Positions 9,149-18,812 are shown, numbered from the stretch's first letter. The stretch is DNA of 64,000 bases from Hofstenia miamia (GCA_004352715.1 SCFE01000068.1:1725944-1789943); one strand, 5' to 3'. Notes: generated by a model not told the origin, from the sequence alone. Made by a program: numbers and translations.

Positions 9149-9650
9149 ATGGCAGAATATAAAAACTATAACATATACATAAATAATGGTCAGTTAAATA
9201 AATTGAAAAAAGTATTAAAAATTCAAGTCCTATAACTTTAAGGATTAGTAATTCTAAACAAGGAACTTCCATTCCATTTTTTTAACAGAAAGACAAAGAA
9301 ACCAATTAGAAAATGCTAAGAAAATAAATAAAGCTTGTTATATTAAAATTTCTACAACACAACTTAATGCAATGGAAAAAATGGTGGTGCTTTGACCCCC
9401 TTACTTATGGCAACTGCCCCATTAATTGGAAAGTAGGCAGTAGCACCATTAGTTACTGGTGCAGTGCAAGCCTTGGTAAGAAATTCAATCAATAAAATCT
9501 TTGGAAAGGGTTTAAAACAAGCAATTCCAGGAAAAGGTATGCAATTAAATACACCTAAAGGAAATGGATTGAAAATTGGATCTCCAGGTTCAAAAGGGAA
9601 AGGAATGTGATTAAATACACCTAAAGGAAAGGGAATGCATTTTATTATTT
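9149..9650 (+). pseudogene. Minor virion/core-like protein with hydrophobic segment and Gly-Lys repeats
   Basis: Starts at ATG 9149 behind the dyad element. A one-base deletion after about 20 codons and the T7 stop near 9280 break the frame. Downstream, another frame reads LTERQRNQLE, then NGGALTPLLMATAPLIGK and a second hydrophobic stretch, then repeated short blocks such as GKGLKQAIPGKGMQLN, PKGNGLKIG and PKGKGM. A membrane-active or DNA-condensing minor capsid protein comparable to adenovirus pX/pVI is a reasonable guess: Polintons commonly encode a small protein with a 'PLI' hydrophobic patch and Gly/Lys-rich tail. This assignment is inference. Confidence 0.5.
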
Positions 9651-9969
9651 TAAAGATGCCAATGTATCTACAGGTAATGCAGTTACCTTTAAGAATTCTG
9701 GCTCTGTCAATCTTGAGTATTTTGATAGTTTGGGTCTACCTCCATTTCAAAGTATTTTGTTAAGGACAATATTTTGTACAACAGTTCACAGTATCAACAA
9801 ATTTCTAGTGTATTGTGGATACTATTGTATTTGCTTTATATATGAAAGATGCCAGGGCAGAGATTATTTCTCAATACTTAATGATCTTTACAAAAGAAAA
9901 TTTGACAGATATAAAATTGAAGAATACATTAAGAACTATTTTCTTAGCTCATATATAAATGGGATTTAA
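9650..9969 (+). pseudogene. Unrecognised frame in Polinton structural region
   Basis: Reads on from about 9650 (VSTGNAVTFKNSG, LGLPPFQ) through a 79-codon open stretch ending at 9969 with YKRKFDRYKIEEYIKNY. I do not recognise it. It lies between the Gly-Lys repeat protein and the next ATG at 9959, which overlaps its last codons by 11 bases in another frame. It could be part of a capsid-related gene, but there is no motif to prove it. Confidence 0.3.
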
Positions 9970-10980
9970 TAATAGTGGAATACCTGAAGCTACACACTCT
10001 AATCAAGAAGATTACAATAATAACATTGAAACAGATGTTAAACTCGTAAAATACAAAATAAATCAAATTGAAAATAATAAGTTAGATATATCAGGGTATA
10101 ATCTTTTTAATAGAGATTTAAATATGCGCAACAAGAAAATTATAAATGTTTGTTATGGTGAACAGGAAAGGGATACTATTAACAAACAACAAATGCAAGA
10201 TCATGTTGAAAAAAAAACTTGCAAACAATGAAAACAAGATTTTTCAATTTATTAAGCAATCCAATGCTCAATTATGTAGTGTTGAATCTATGCATAATTT
10301 CTATTCAAATTTACAAGACAATTACCAAAAGAATATTCAATTATTTGAAAGAACTGAAGGTGCGAAAATTTTTGCAGAGAATTATCAACGTGGTTTTAAA
10401 AAGGCTTATGCAATATCACAATTCTCTGAAAAAATATGGTTATTTGGTTTGATAAAAACTTTGGAAACTACTGGAGCTGCTTATAAAAATTTTTTAAAAC
10501 TGAAAGCCATGAGAAAGGTTTAGATTTTCCTGCCTATGGTAATAAAGGTTTTGATAAAATTTCAATAGAAAATGGTTATATTTATGTTAGAGATGCACAT
10601 AGTTACATTTCACTTTCAGGAATTTGTATCTTATCAAAAAATTATTATAATATGTTACATTTGAAAAATGATGTATACTAAACAATAATTAATACCTTTG
10701 TACATTTTAGAGGTAAATATGTTATTAGAACTGGTGAGATTTTATCAAGCACAACTTGCAAAATCGTGCAAATATAATTAAAATTAATCAGGAACTTGCA
10801 TATAGTTTAGAATATAATAAATTAATATTTGGGCTAACTACATCTAATTGTATAATTTGGTGTGATACTTCACATTAGAAGGGTCCGTTTTGGCTGTTTG
10901 CTAGTGACACAGGGCCTATAAAATGGATTAGTTTGCAAAATTTGACATATTTCCTTCCTAAAACAAATCATTGAAATTAA
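9959..10980 (+). pseudogene. Putative fibre-like/structural protein, frameshifted
   Basis: ATG at 9959 opens 90 codons with a motif resembling phage and viral fibre shafts: NKLDISGYN, LFNRDLNMRNKKIINV, then NKQQMQDH. A frameshift at a run of A near 10210 passes the reading to the frame ending at 10523 (FIKQSNAQLC, FAENYQRGFKKAYA). Further fragments in shifting frames (ISIENGYIYVRDAHSYISL, CDTSH, KGPFWLFASDTGPIKWISL) extend to about 10980. The 'D-hydrophobic-N-M..KKI.NV' pattern with a following NK is typical of fibre-type repeats, but no family can be claimed. Confidence 0.4.
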
Positions 10981-11002
10981 TTTTTTCTAATCTCTCATAT
11001 AG

Positions 11003-11553
11003 AAATGAGTGAAAGACATTAAATTGTATGTGAACCAATTATACTGAAAACAGTAAATAATACCAAGACATGAGAAAATGAAAAAACTTATGGATTCCAA
11101 TTTATGGGTTGTTCTAATGAAACAAGGAAATATGAATTAACCAGTCCAAAAAAAGTTATAAAATATGTAATACATAACTTTAAAATACAAAAATTTAATT
11201 ATCCTAATTTAAATCCTGTGATTCTCAAGTCTTGTTTAGCTTACCAATGTCTTTATATGGTTAATTTTGAAAAGAACATTTTTATAAATGACATATTAGA
11301 TAAATTCAATCAGGAAATTGGATTGATTGGTCCAGGAGAAGGATGTTTAACAAGCCTTTTTGAATATTTATTTGGAACTATTCAATGTTGTCATACACAT
11401 TCAATCCTCCATGAGAGTTATGGTCGATTTTACAATGAATATGGATTGGGTAGGGGCTATTGTTATGCTATTAAAAATACTTGCAAATTCCGTCTTAGAG
11501 AAAAACCCTTTGTTTGGACATCTGACAGGTTTTATGTTTTGCTTAAGAAATAG
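11003..11553 (+). pseudogene. Conserved-looking hypothetical protein at the Polinton right end
   Basis: A 149-codon open stretch (11104-11553) is preceded in frame by protein-like sequence from an ATG at 11003, interrupted by stops near 11020 and 11070. Notable blocks: LKSCLAYQCLYM, GLIGPGEGCLTSLFEYLFG, THSILHESYGRFYNEYG, GRGYCYAI. The aromatic/glycine-rich HESYGRFYNEYG block looks constrained. The order GPG...H-E/D-x-x-Y faintly recalls PLA2 but the spacing is wrong. I cannot assign a function. It may be another Polinton gene or an unrelated host or TE gene beyond the element end. Confidence 0.4.
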
Positions 11554-11560
11554 GTTGTAA

Positions 11561-12049
11561 TTAAAAATACAAGCACTGAATTTCATGTAAAAATTTTGAA
11601 CAATAAGTGGTTGCAGGAATTCTTGGGATGTCCGTAAAAGGCAGGGTTTCTAAAAAATGCAAAAAATTGCTCAAAAACATATTGGTACATAATTGAAATG
11701 AGGGTATAATTGAATAATTATTTATATGGGTATGGCTGTAGTTTTTTTACCCCTGGCTGTAAAATCCTGAATTTCTAAAAAACACCTTTTTTCTTATCAA
11801 AATCAATAGAAATTGAAAAAAGTTATTGAAAACTGATCATTATTAGAAATCCGCATATATCAAACCGGTGTAGTCATTACTGTCCATTTATTTTAGGAAA
11901 GTTCTTTTGAAACTTTTCATAAAAATATATCCCCAATGTAAAGAACTTAATTGCTTCAACTTAAATTTATAATGTTAGTATTGTTACCACCTCAATTTCA
12001 TTAGTTGCATGAGCCAATTTACATAAATTTAACTAAGTAATGGGACTAG
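11561..12049. other. No gene seen
   Basis: AT-rich sequence with short homopolymers and no convincing coding stretch. It probably includes the unmarked right end of the Polinton and the left part of the receptor gene's last intron or 3' flank. Confidence 0.4.
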
Positions 12050-12300
12050 TAGAAGTTTTTAGCATCAATATTTCTGAAAATTCTGAGTACAGGCATTCAA
12101 GATATAATAGAGAAATCTAATTCATGCGCTATGGGATAAAACAATTAAATTATCATTATATTGACTTTATAATTACTATCTTATGTTGGGATAGAACAAA
12201 TAGCAAGATATGTGTAAGTCAAATTTTTACGATTTTTTCAAGTGTTTTAAAATTATCCAAAATGTGTTAAATATCTTTAAATAAACTGCTAAACATAAAC
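12050..12300 (+). repeat. Dispersed repeat, copy 1
   Basis: Shares order and many words with 50460-50700: GAAGTTTTTA, TCAATATTTCTGAAAA, then AAACA(A/G)TTAAATTA, ATATTGACTTTATAA versus a close variant, and GTGTAAGTC versus GTATAAGTC near the end. Same orientation. The family is unknown, with no coding capacity seen. Confidence 0.5.
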
Positions 12301-12419
12301 TTAGCAACCTTTCAGCATTATAGATTAACATTGTACAAATTTCGCTATTTGTTCACTGAAATAAGCAACCTTGCTCGCTATTTGTTCCACCTTGTTCTAT
12401 TTTCGTTAAACAAAATATA

Positions 12420-12449
12420 TGTTATGTATGTATGTATGTATATATATAA
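12420..12449 (+). repeat. ATGT/TA microsatellite
   Basis: Repeated ATGT units followed by TATATATA. Confidence 0.8.
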
Positions 12450-12902
12450 GAGTTCCCCTCGCCAGAGAAAAATCTTGGTGCTCCCCTGGACTTATTTACT
12501 AGGCCGTAGCACGCCAATCCTGGCCTTTGGTTTGCATTGCGGGCTTTATTTCAGAGTGATAATTTTCTGTCCTGAAAAACAGCACGATCGGGCATTGTAG
12601 TAAACTTGTGAATGAAAATCAACCAATAATATGTTAGGATGAAATTTGATTGCTTTTGTGGAAAGACATGGCCACTCTGAAACTTTCTAACCAATGAATT
12701 TCAGAGCGCTCTCGTGGAATCACAAACATTGTTGCTGTGGTAACAGGGTAGAATTTCGACTGTACCTCGCTCTTAAAAATGCACTATTATACTGCCCATC
12801 ATGGACGCCTATAGTAATACCACGTGGGTGACAAGCAAATCAATTTATTTGTAAATCACAACACATCATAAGGCCGTTGCTCATTGCTACACTCAATATT
12901 GC
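12450..12902. other. GC-richer unassigned stretch
   Basis: This block (GCCAGAGAAAAATC, AGGCCGTAGCACG, GCACGATCGGGC) is visibly richer in G+C than its surroundings, so it may be an old transposon or SINE. No RNA polymerase III A/B boxes, terminal repeats or coding frame could be found. Confidence 0.35.
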
Positions 12903-13274
12903 ATTTGCATCAGTGTTGGGAAAAAATCCGATTTAAATTTAAAAAATCAAAAAATTTCAATTTTAACCCAGATATTCTTCCAAGGTAGTAAATATTAGCC
13001 ATCCTTTTGATACTACTATTTTTGAAATTCAATAATTAAATCAATTTTAAATAAACTGAAGATAAAAAAGATGCAAAACAATAAATTCTGAGATGCCAAT
13101 TAATTCCAATATCAGGGAAATGACTTCAAAACAATTAGACTAAACTACTTTAGTGTACTTGATTTAAATCAATATTTGAACGCATAATGTGCTTTGATTC
13201 AAATCATGATTTAAATCCGATTTAAATTAATGATTTAAATCGAGTGATTTAAATCGACCAACACTGATTTGCAT
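12903..13274. mobile_element. hAT-type MITE with perfect 8-bp target duplication
   Basis: Starts CAGTGTTGG at 12911 and ends CCAACACTG at 13266. It is flanked by identical octamers ATTTGCAT at 12903-12910 and 13267-13274. The 356-bp body is AT-rich with repeated GATTTAAATC palindromes and no coding potential. CAGTGTTGG termini and an 8-bp duplication are hAT superfamily hallmarks, so this is a non-autonomous member. The perfect duplication suggests a fairly young or well-preserved insertion. It sits just downstream of the receptor exon at 13596-13934. Confidence 0.9.
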
Positions 13275-13344
13275 CACATTAAAACCGCTCTATTTTTGTT
13301 AACGCTTGTAATAAGCACTCGTATGTATTATTATGTTCCAGTAT

Positions 13345-13490
13345 GGGTTATAAATTACTGCATTCCTCAATGCAAAAGTGGATACAAATCCAATATCAAT
13401 CAAGGAGCAATATAACGTTCCATTCATTTCTTAAAGACAATGCTAAGAGGTTAGCATATACATTTTTACTGGAAAGTCCGGTGTTAACAC
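13345..13490 (+). pseudogene. THAP zinc-finger fragment
   Basis: The plus strand reads NYCIPQCKSGYKSN then, after a frame change, TFHSFLKDNAKR. This matches the start of a THAP domain (C-x2-4-C, then F-H-x-F-P-K-D). The fragment is about 45 codons and broken. It probably comes from a P-element or ISL2EU-type transposase. Confidence 0.5.
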
Positions 13491-13595
13491 TTCCTACAGT
13501 ATTGCATTTAAATAATTTAAGTTCTTGTTTTAGAAATGCTGGTATTGATGATTAAATGTGTGTAAAATCAAAATAGTAGTTGTAAAATTGTATAC

Positions 13596-13934
13596 CTGAT
13601 AGTTTTTGAATGAATGTTTTGATTCTTGCAAAACTTTATTAATCCTAGCTATTTCTGACAAAATCAATCTTTCAGCTTCCAAATCAGAATTACAGTCATT
13701 GATACCAGATAGCATTGATGTTTTCACTTTTTCATCAGAATCAGGTTTTGTTGAAATACTTCTCAGTTTTTCAAATTCAACAAGGTCACCATAAGCACGC
13801 TTGGAGAAATACTTGAGAATTTTTCGAAAAAATGCAGGCACTGGGGGAGTGTCCGTTTTAATTTTAAGCAGTCGGTATTCATATGCTGTAATCAAAATTC
13901 CGACAGCTACCACAACACTTATGTAGCATTTGTA
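13596..13934 (-). CDS. Nicotinic-type Cys-loop receptor, exon with TM3 and cytoplasmic loop
   Basis: Exon of 113 codons in phase 0, with acceptor TTTTAG before 13934 and donor GTATAC after 13596 (minus strand). It begins YKCYISVVVAVGILITAYEY, the third transmembrane segment, followed by PPVPAFFRKIL and a charged cytoplasmic loop (RSISTKPDSDEKVK, EIARINKVLQ). It follows the TM1-TM2 exon (18486-18812) with an intron of about 4.55 kb packed with transposons. The frame is intact, which supports a functional host gene. The fourth transmembrane exon should lie at lower coordinates, but I could not find it before the Polinton. Confidence 0.85.
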
Positions 13935-14279
13935 CTAAAAGATATAATAATCACAAAGCAAATTTCAATCTACTAATGTTTAATAATAGTAATAAAGCAA
14001 CTCATCTTTTTAAAAGCTTGTAACATATCTTTACTTTCCGTCATAATTAGTTATTAATGATTTCACTCACTTCAATATTCCTAGCATGACACAGTTTAAT
14101 CAAATGGGAAAATTTCAGTATTAACATGAAAATCTAATATATTTAATAGTTCTTTAAAAAAACTTCAATCAAATTTTTGTGAGTTTCAATGAATATTCTA
14201 AGTGTAAAAAATTAATATTCTATTTATAAAAATATATGAAAAAATATGGATGCTTCTCAATCGCACATATGTATGAATT

Positions 14280-14645
14280 CACATATCAATTTTTTAGTAT
14301 ACGTTTTGAACAATGAGGGGGTGCACCCTATCTTGCTGAAGAATTTAACCAGTCTGATCTGCAAATGGGATAAAGACCTCTAAAATATCATTATAATATG
14401 AAATCTTTACAATACCTCCTTCCACAATTTCTCTGGTATAAAACCTTTATAGCTCAGGGCAACACAAACCATGCATTTTTTGGGAATATTTTCGAGATGG
14501 CTTGTGACACATTTTGACTGTCATAGACCAATGATGAATGTTGCTTCTATCAATCTGAAACGTGGACTTATTGGTTATGAAAACATATCTGAAAGCAAAA
14601 CCCATACTTATTATTATTTTTTGAGTCAACAATGGTACCTTCTTT
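14280..14645 (-). pseudogene. Tc1/mariner transposase relic
   Basis: Minus-strand translation gives FITNKSTFQIDRSNIHHWSM, then GLCCPEL and YYNDILEVFIPFADQ, then LQQDRVHPLIVQ. This matches the mariner-type core: 'vifTDEs.f.id....hhW' (first Asp replaced by Asn), 'Y...iL...l.P', and the second Asp in 'qQDnapvH'. The frames are broken and no terminal repeats were found. Confidence 0.65.
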
Positions 14646-14802
14646 GGTACATTTTTACAGAATCAAGTGTTTGAAAGTACTCAGTGTACTTTCAAATTTG
14701 TGACATCTTTGTCATGGGTTTTTTGCAAACCTGAGTTCGAATGGGTGGTTGATTTCAATTTATTTGTGATTTTGACAAAGATTTTTCATTTTTTGCAGGA
14801 AT

Positions 14803-15895
14803 TTGGAGGGTTACTCACTTCCTTTCTTTCTTCCTAGCCTTTTCGCGTTTTTTTACAGTAACTATACCCAGTCAAAAATCAAATGTTACAAATGCATCCT
14901 TACTCATGCTATTGATGTTGCAGGTGTCTCATACCGTAGTGAGAAGGTTGCAAGCATTCAACTCGTAGAATTCCTTGGATCTCATAACGTATTGCCAAAG
15001 TTCATTTCTGGTTATCAAAAGAATCATTCAGTGGAAACACTCCTTTGCCGCCTTCTCAATGACCTTTTACTTGTGCTGGATAACCATAAATATTCTGTGC
15101 TGATTCTTCTGAATCAATCGGCAGCATTCGACCTTGTGGACTATGATGTTCTAATCGCACAACTCCGCAGATTTGGCATTAGTGGGAGTGCACTCAATTT
15201 GTATCTCCAAGAGCGTTCGTATTTCATTGTCATAAATAGCCATTGCTCGTGCCGGGTATGCCTCCTCTCTGTTGTGCCTCAGGCCTCTGTTCTAGGCACC
15301 CTGCTATTCCTCATCTATACTCTACTACTGGCTAGCACCTATGATGAGAATAATTTAAACACCCACATTTACACTGGTGACAATCAGATATTCTTCATCT
15401 TAACACAAGATCATTGCAGTCATTCATTGAATCCGTCATTAAGATTTCGAAGCAGTCTTCACTGCGATTACATCAAAATGACGATAAGACAGAATTCATA
15501 ATTATCAGGAAAGGCCTTGAACAACTCCATTGGTTGACTACAAAATTGCCCTTTTAACGTAAAAATCTTTAAATAGATGTGCACTCTCATATATAAGCAA
15601 GTTGCTTAATTGAAACACCAGAGCTAGTCGGTCACCATACCTATGGACTTTGTGTGCCCCAAAGGTTACTTTAGCCTCTGCTAGCACTTGGTCATTTTCA
15701 ATGGCCGCACTAACTGTATTCAATTGCCCACCATTTGCCTTATGGACGTGTTCTAATCTGATGGTTTTCAAGAAAGCATTGAAGTCACATTACTTTGAAA
15801 TCGCCTTCAGTTAGTCACTTTAAAACTAGCACTTTTGAACTTGGAACATTTAGGGATTAAGGCGCTCTATAAATGCTTTTGTATTACTATTATTC
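14803..15895 (+). pseudogene. L2/CR1-type non-LTR retrotransposon, RT domain to 3' end
   Basis: A 232-codon open stretch carries RT landmarks: SGYQKNHSVETLL, LILLNQSAAFDLVDYDVL (catalytic Asp kept in AFDLVD), FGISGSALNLYL, VPQASVLGTLLFLIYT. The usual A/FADD box is degraded to TGDNQ, so it is dead. Downstream, other frames show LHWLTTKLPFK, the C-terminal 'LHWLP...' block, and a 3' end reading GGCGCTCTATAAATGC followed by TATTACTATTATT, which resembles L2 3' tails. It is 5' truncated, as is normal for LINE insertions. Confidence 0.8.
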
Positions 15896-16203
15896 TTACT
15901 TCTTACTGTTTCATGCTGGTATTCTTCTCAGCTCGGGGAACTCACCAGTTCCCAGGGAGTCTGAGAGCTTTCCTCAGGACTAGCTGTTCCTAACAATGCC
16001 GCCTTCTGTGGTACTTCTCCTCCCCACTTTGGTACTCCCAGCTCCTCCAAGTATCTTTTATGTTTCTTACTCACTGCTCCTACAACTACCGGGACTACTT
16101 TAACCTTCTTCAATTTCCACAGCCTTTCTTTTTCCTCTGCCAACTCTCTATATTTGTCCATCTTCTCTTTCTCCTTGCTTTCTAAATTGCTGTCCTTCGG
16201 TAC
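15896..16203 (-). pseudogene. C-terminal fragment of another non-LTR ORF2
   Basis: The minus strand reads DSNLESKEKEKMDKYRELAE, then WKLKKVKVVPVVVGAVSKK and LLGTA near the end. This set of blocks is familiar from the C-terminus of a LINE-like reverse transcriptase found in many marine invertebrate genomes. It is related to, and probably continues, the fragment type at 48700-49300. It lies exactly between two parts of the L2 tail microsatellite. Confidence 0.6.
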
Positions 16204-16206
16204 TGC

Positions 16207-16259
<53 letters not shown>

Positions 16260-16260
16260 G
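16204..16260 (+). repeat. (ATT)n microsatellite
   Basis: About 18 tandem ATT units, probably the expanded tail of the L2/CR1 insertion ending near 15895. Confidence 0.9.
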
Positions 16261-16676
16261 ATGCTATGTTCTACAGATGTCTCATTAGGTTATTGCTGAT
16301 ACATCTCATGAGATTACATTCAGATGCCATTTCAGAATCAATGTATAATTCAGCAATATACAGTGTGGTGCAAAACTAAAGAAACAATATTTTTAATTCA
16401 TTAAGACTATGTTTATGCATTCAAATTTTTTATACTGAGTCATAAAATATATTCTACAGGAAGAGTATTTAATGATGAAGCACACCCCCACATGAGAAGA
16501 TAAACCAACATATGTGTCGCAACATAATTTCAAACAAGTACATCGCCAAAATAAACCAACCAATGAAAGTTGTGCACAACTAAAGAAACACATTCAAAAA
16601 ATTAACATTCACTTTGCATTTTCAACATTGAATCACATTTTATTGATCCGCGCTCACAACCCGACAATGCCACTTG

Positions 16677-17690
16677 CTAAGCTTCTGACAGAATTTGAGA
16701 AGAGCCAGATTACTGCATATCATTCATCTGGTAAAGGCGTATCAGAAATCACACGAATTATCAGTCGCAAAATTCAGCAGTTTTAAAATTTATTAATGGA
16801 GCAAACAAGGGGGAAAGTGGAAAACCTATTGGAATGCCTAGAAAGATAAACAAAAGAACACTCAGGCGAATTTGGCACGTAAAAAAGGCCATAAGACAAT
16901 TAGTTGCAATGCAATAGCTCGAAAAATTTCCTTACATGCTAGCAAATGGGCTGTGGTACGTGCCAGACCGCAGTGGAAAAAACACCATTTAGAGGCTAGA
17001 AGTCACTTTGGTAGGAAGTACAGGACGTGGGATAAAGAATGGAGAAAAGTCATCTTTAGAGATGAAAAAAAATTCAACCTCGATTGCCCAGACCGCTTGA
17101 AATATTCCTTGCATGGACTGTGATCCAATTTTGAGTTTTATTCTAAACGTCAAGGTGGTGGAGGTTCAGTAATGGTATGGGGCGGCTTTGGATTTGGTGG
17201 AAAGTTGGAAATACACTTTCCTCAAGGTCGTATGACTGCTGGCTCCCATCAGAAAATGCTAGATGACCTCGATGTGGATCTCAATGGAGAACTTATTGGT
17301 AGTCGAACTTTCTTATTCTCAGCAAGACAATGCAAACATACATAAGGTATGTTTCTTTAATTTTCGTTTTATAATTTTTTATTCAATTTCATTCTATCAT
17401 AAGCACGTATAACATTACAGTGTTTTCAAGAACATGGAATTACACTGCTTGACTGGCCATCTTTGTCTCCAAACCTGAATCCAATCGAAAACATCTGGCC
17501 TCTGATGGTTCATAATGTTTATAGTGACGCAGAATAGCATGACACTACTGCTGAACTGTGACAAGCAATCCGAGAAGCATGGGACAACATCAGCGATTAT
17601 TTTATTGTTGATCTCATTGATTCCATGATGGAAAGGACTTACAACATCATAGCAAACAATGGTCGGCATAGTGGCTATCAGTTTTTCTAT
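16677..17690 (+). pseudogene. Tc3-like transposase with a 74-bp intron, frameshifted
   Basis: ATG at 16677 gives MPLAKLLTEFEKSQITAYHS, the N-terminal paired-like helix-turn-helix start. A frameshift occurs near 16775. The frame at 16872-17123 has the catalytic-domain start VIFRDEKKFNLDCPDRLK (first Asp). Next come GGGGSVMVWGGFGFGG and, after another shift, QQDNANIHK (second Asp). The exon appears to end AAG|GTATGT at 17346/17347 and resume after ATTACAG at 17421 with CFQEHGITLLDWPSLSPN and LNPIENIW (Glu). The D-to-E spacing I count is about 29, shorter than the usual 34, if the intron call is right. A stop follows at YSDAE. Confidence 0.8.
17347..17420 (+). other. Short intron in the Tc3-like transposase
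   Basis: GTATGT donor, T-rich interior, ATTACAG acceptor, 74 bp. The flanking frames join within the conserved block between the second Asp and the Glu. Confidence 0.6.
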
Positions 17691-18485
17691 TTTAATAATG
17701 TTTCTTTAGTATTGCACAAATTGTTTTTGTATTTCCTTTAAGTTAATTTCATTCTTCTGTTCGATTACTCAGACTAAAAAATTAATAGTCGTTTTAGCTT
17801 TAAAAAACATTACGTGAATTACTATAGAACAATAGTAAAACCTAGGGTTACCAATAAATAAAATTTTCTTGTTTAGAATCATGTCTAAAATAATTAAACA
17901 AAGCGTTTCTTTAATTTATGCAAAATATTAGGTTTATTGTGCCAACTATTAAATTATGCTTATTCATTTTTATAAAACGTTTTCTTGAGATCTTCCGTGT
18001 TCTTATTGTATATAATATCATTGAATATTCAAAGAAAAAGAAGATAATTCGCTATTGTTTTAACATTGATTTTCTGTGGTATTTGAAACAATTTCTATCT
18101 CACTAAGTTTGAAATTTGAGCTTTGAATTTGTAACTTTTTGTTATTCCAAATCTAGTCATTTATAATAGGCATAAAGCAAATTGTCTAGCCAGTCTTTGC
18201 AGAATTTATGGAACAAGCCATGCAGTTGTGTTTTGTTGTGGAGACTTTTTTATGGTCCATGTATTTAATACCTCTAAGATGTTTTATTACTGTAAAAAAT
18301 TTTCCAAAGCCTTAGTCAACCTGGTACATCCTTATTTTATTGATAAGAACTGATTGATACAAGAACACCATCTCTAATCCAAAATTCAATTCTATGTATA
18401 TTGACACAATCATCTATATAGTTGAGCTTGGATAAATAGTATCCATAACATTATATAAATAGGATTTAACTTAGGTTTCAAATAC

Positions 18486-18812
18486 CTTAACAAGAATTGG
18501 AGTTGTTGTTGGGGAATCATCAATTTCACTCAATGGTGCAAGTGAATTTAAGCATATGCAGAGAAAAACCGTCACTCCAAATGAGATCCTACCACTTGAT
18601 TCTACTGGAATAAAGAAAATGAAGAATGACAGCAAGGTGAGGAGAGCATCTGGAATAATAATGTCAATAATGTAAGGAGGATATATTCGTTGGAATCGAA
18701 AAGCTACCTCCAAAGTGCTATAGTTTCTTAGGGCAATATTGGCAGTTGTGTTAATTTTGTAATATATCTTATTGCTCAACCACCAACTAATTTCCGTTTC
18801 TTCACCAAATTT
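18486..18812 (-). CDS. Nicotinic-type Cys-loop receptor, exon with loop C, TM1 and TM2
   Basis: Exon of 109 codons, phase 0, acceptor ATTTAG, donor GTATTT. It encodes the end of the ligand-binding domain (KFGEETEISWWLSNKIYYKI), then FRFQRIYPPYII leading into TM1 and TM2 (SSGRISFGVTVFLCICLNSL), then PLSEIDDSPTTTP. No neighbouring cysteine pair is present in loop C, so this is not a classical alpha subunit. At the pore the usual Glu before TM2 (the -1' ring of cation channels) appears to be Gly, while the 9' Leu is kept. Ion selectivity cannot be stated. It joins 23834-24016 upstream and 13596-13934 downstream without frame change. Confidence 0.9.

Larger units (their letters stand above)
6079..11560 (+). 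mobile_element. Polinton/Maverick (adintovirus-like) element, right copy, decayed
   Basis: Rightward order: PLA2-domain gene, integrase catalytic core, polymerase B C-terminal half, late promoter, minor virion protein, and at least two further structural-like frames to about 11.55 kb. The ATPase at 5996-5491 also belongs to this copy. Relative to the left copy it lacks the integrase chromodomain and the polymerase N-terminal half: the integrase frame stops at 7589 and the next bases already belong to the middle of the polymerase. No right terminal repeat was recognised, so the right limit is set by the last element-like frame. Confidence 0.75.
16361..17925 (+). mobile_element. Tc3-like Tc1/mariner element with bipartite inverted repeats
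   Basis: The left end TA-CAGTGTGGTGCAAAACTAAAGAAAC begins at 16361. The core TGCA-AACTAAAGAAAC recurs at 16369-16385 and 16573-16589, and in inverted form at 17700-17716 and 17905-17922. Outer and inner sites are about 204-205 bp apart on both sides. This matches the two-site arrangement of Tc3. The right terminus beyond 17922 no longer resembles CACCACACTG, so that end is degraded. Confidence 0.8.
13935..18485. other. Receptor intron 3, filled with mobile elements
   Basis: Intron between the TM1-TM2 and TM3 exons. It holds a mariner relic, an L2/CR1 LINE, a second LINE fragment, a trinucleotide microsatellite and a Tc3-like element, all listed separately. Sequence at 13935-14280 and 17925-18485 shows no further feature. 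Confidence 0.7.

Noticed and set aside
9281-9281. Confident call of programmed frameshifting at the T7 run
   Set aside because: Both copies are decayed; a shared inherited mutation explains it equally well, so it is kept only as a low-interest finding.
11104-11553. A second PLA2 domain, suggested by GPG and H-E-S-Y
   Set aside because: Order and spacing do not fit the PLA2 calcium loop and His-Asp catalytic motif, which is clear elsewhere in the element.
14709-14760. GAGTTCGAATGGG, resembling a tRNA/SINE B box
   Set aside because: No A box or cloverleaf could be found at a suitable distance.
16206-16259. CRISPR-like or satellite array
   Set aside because: It is a plain ATT microsatellite with no spacers.
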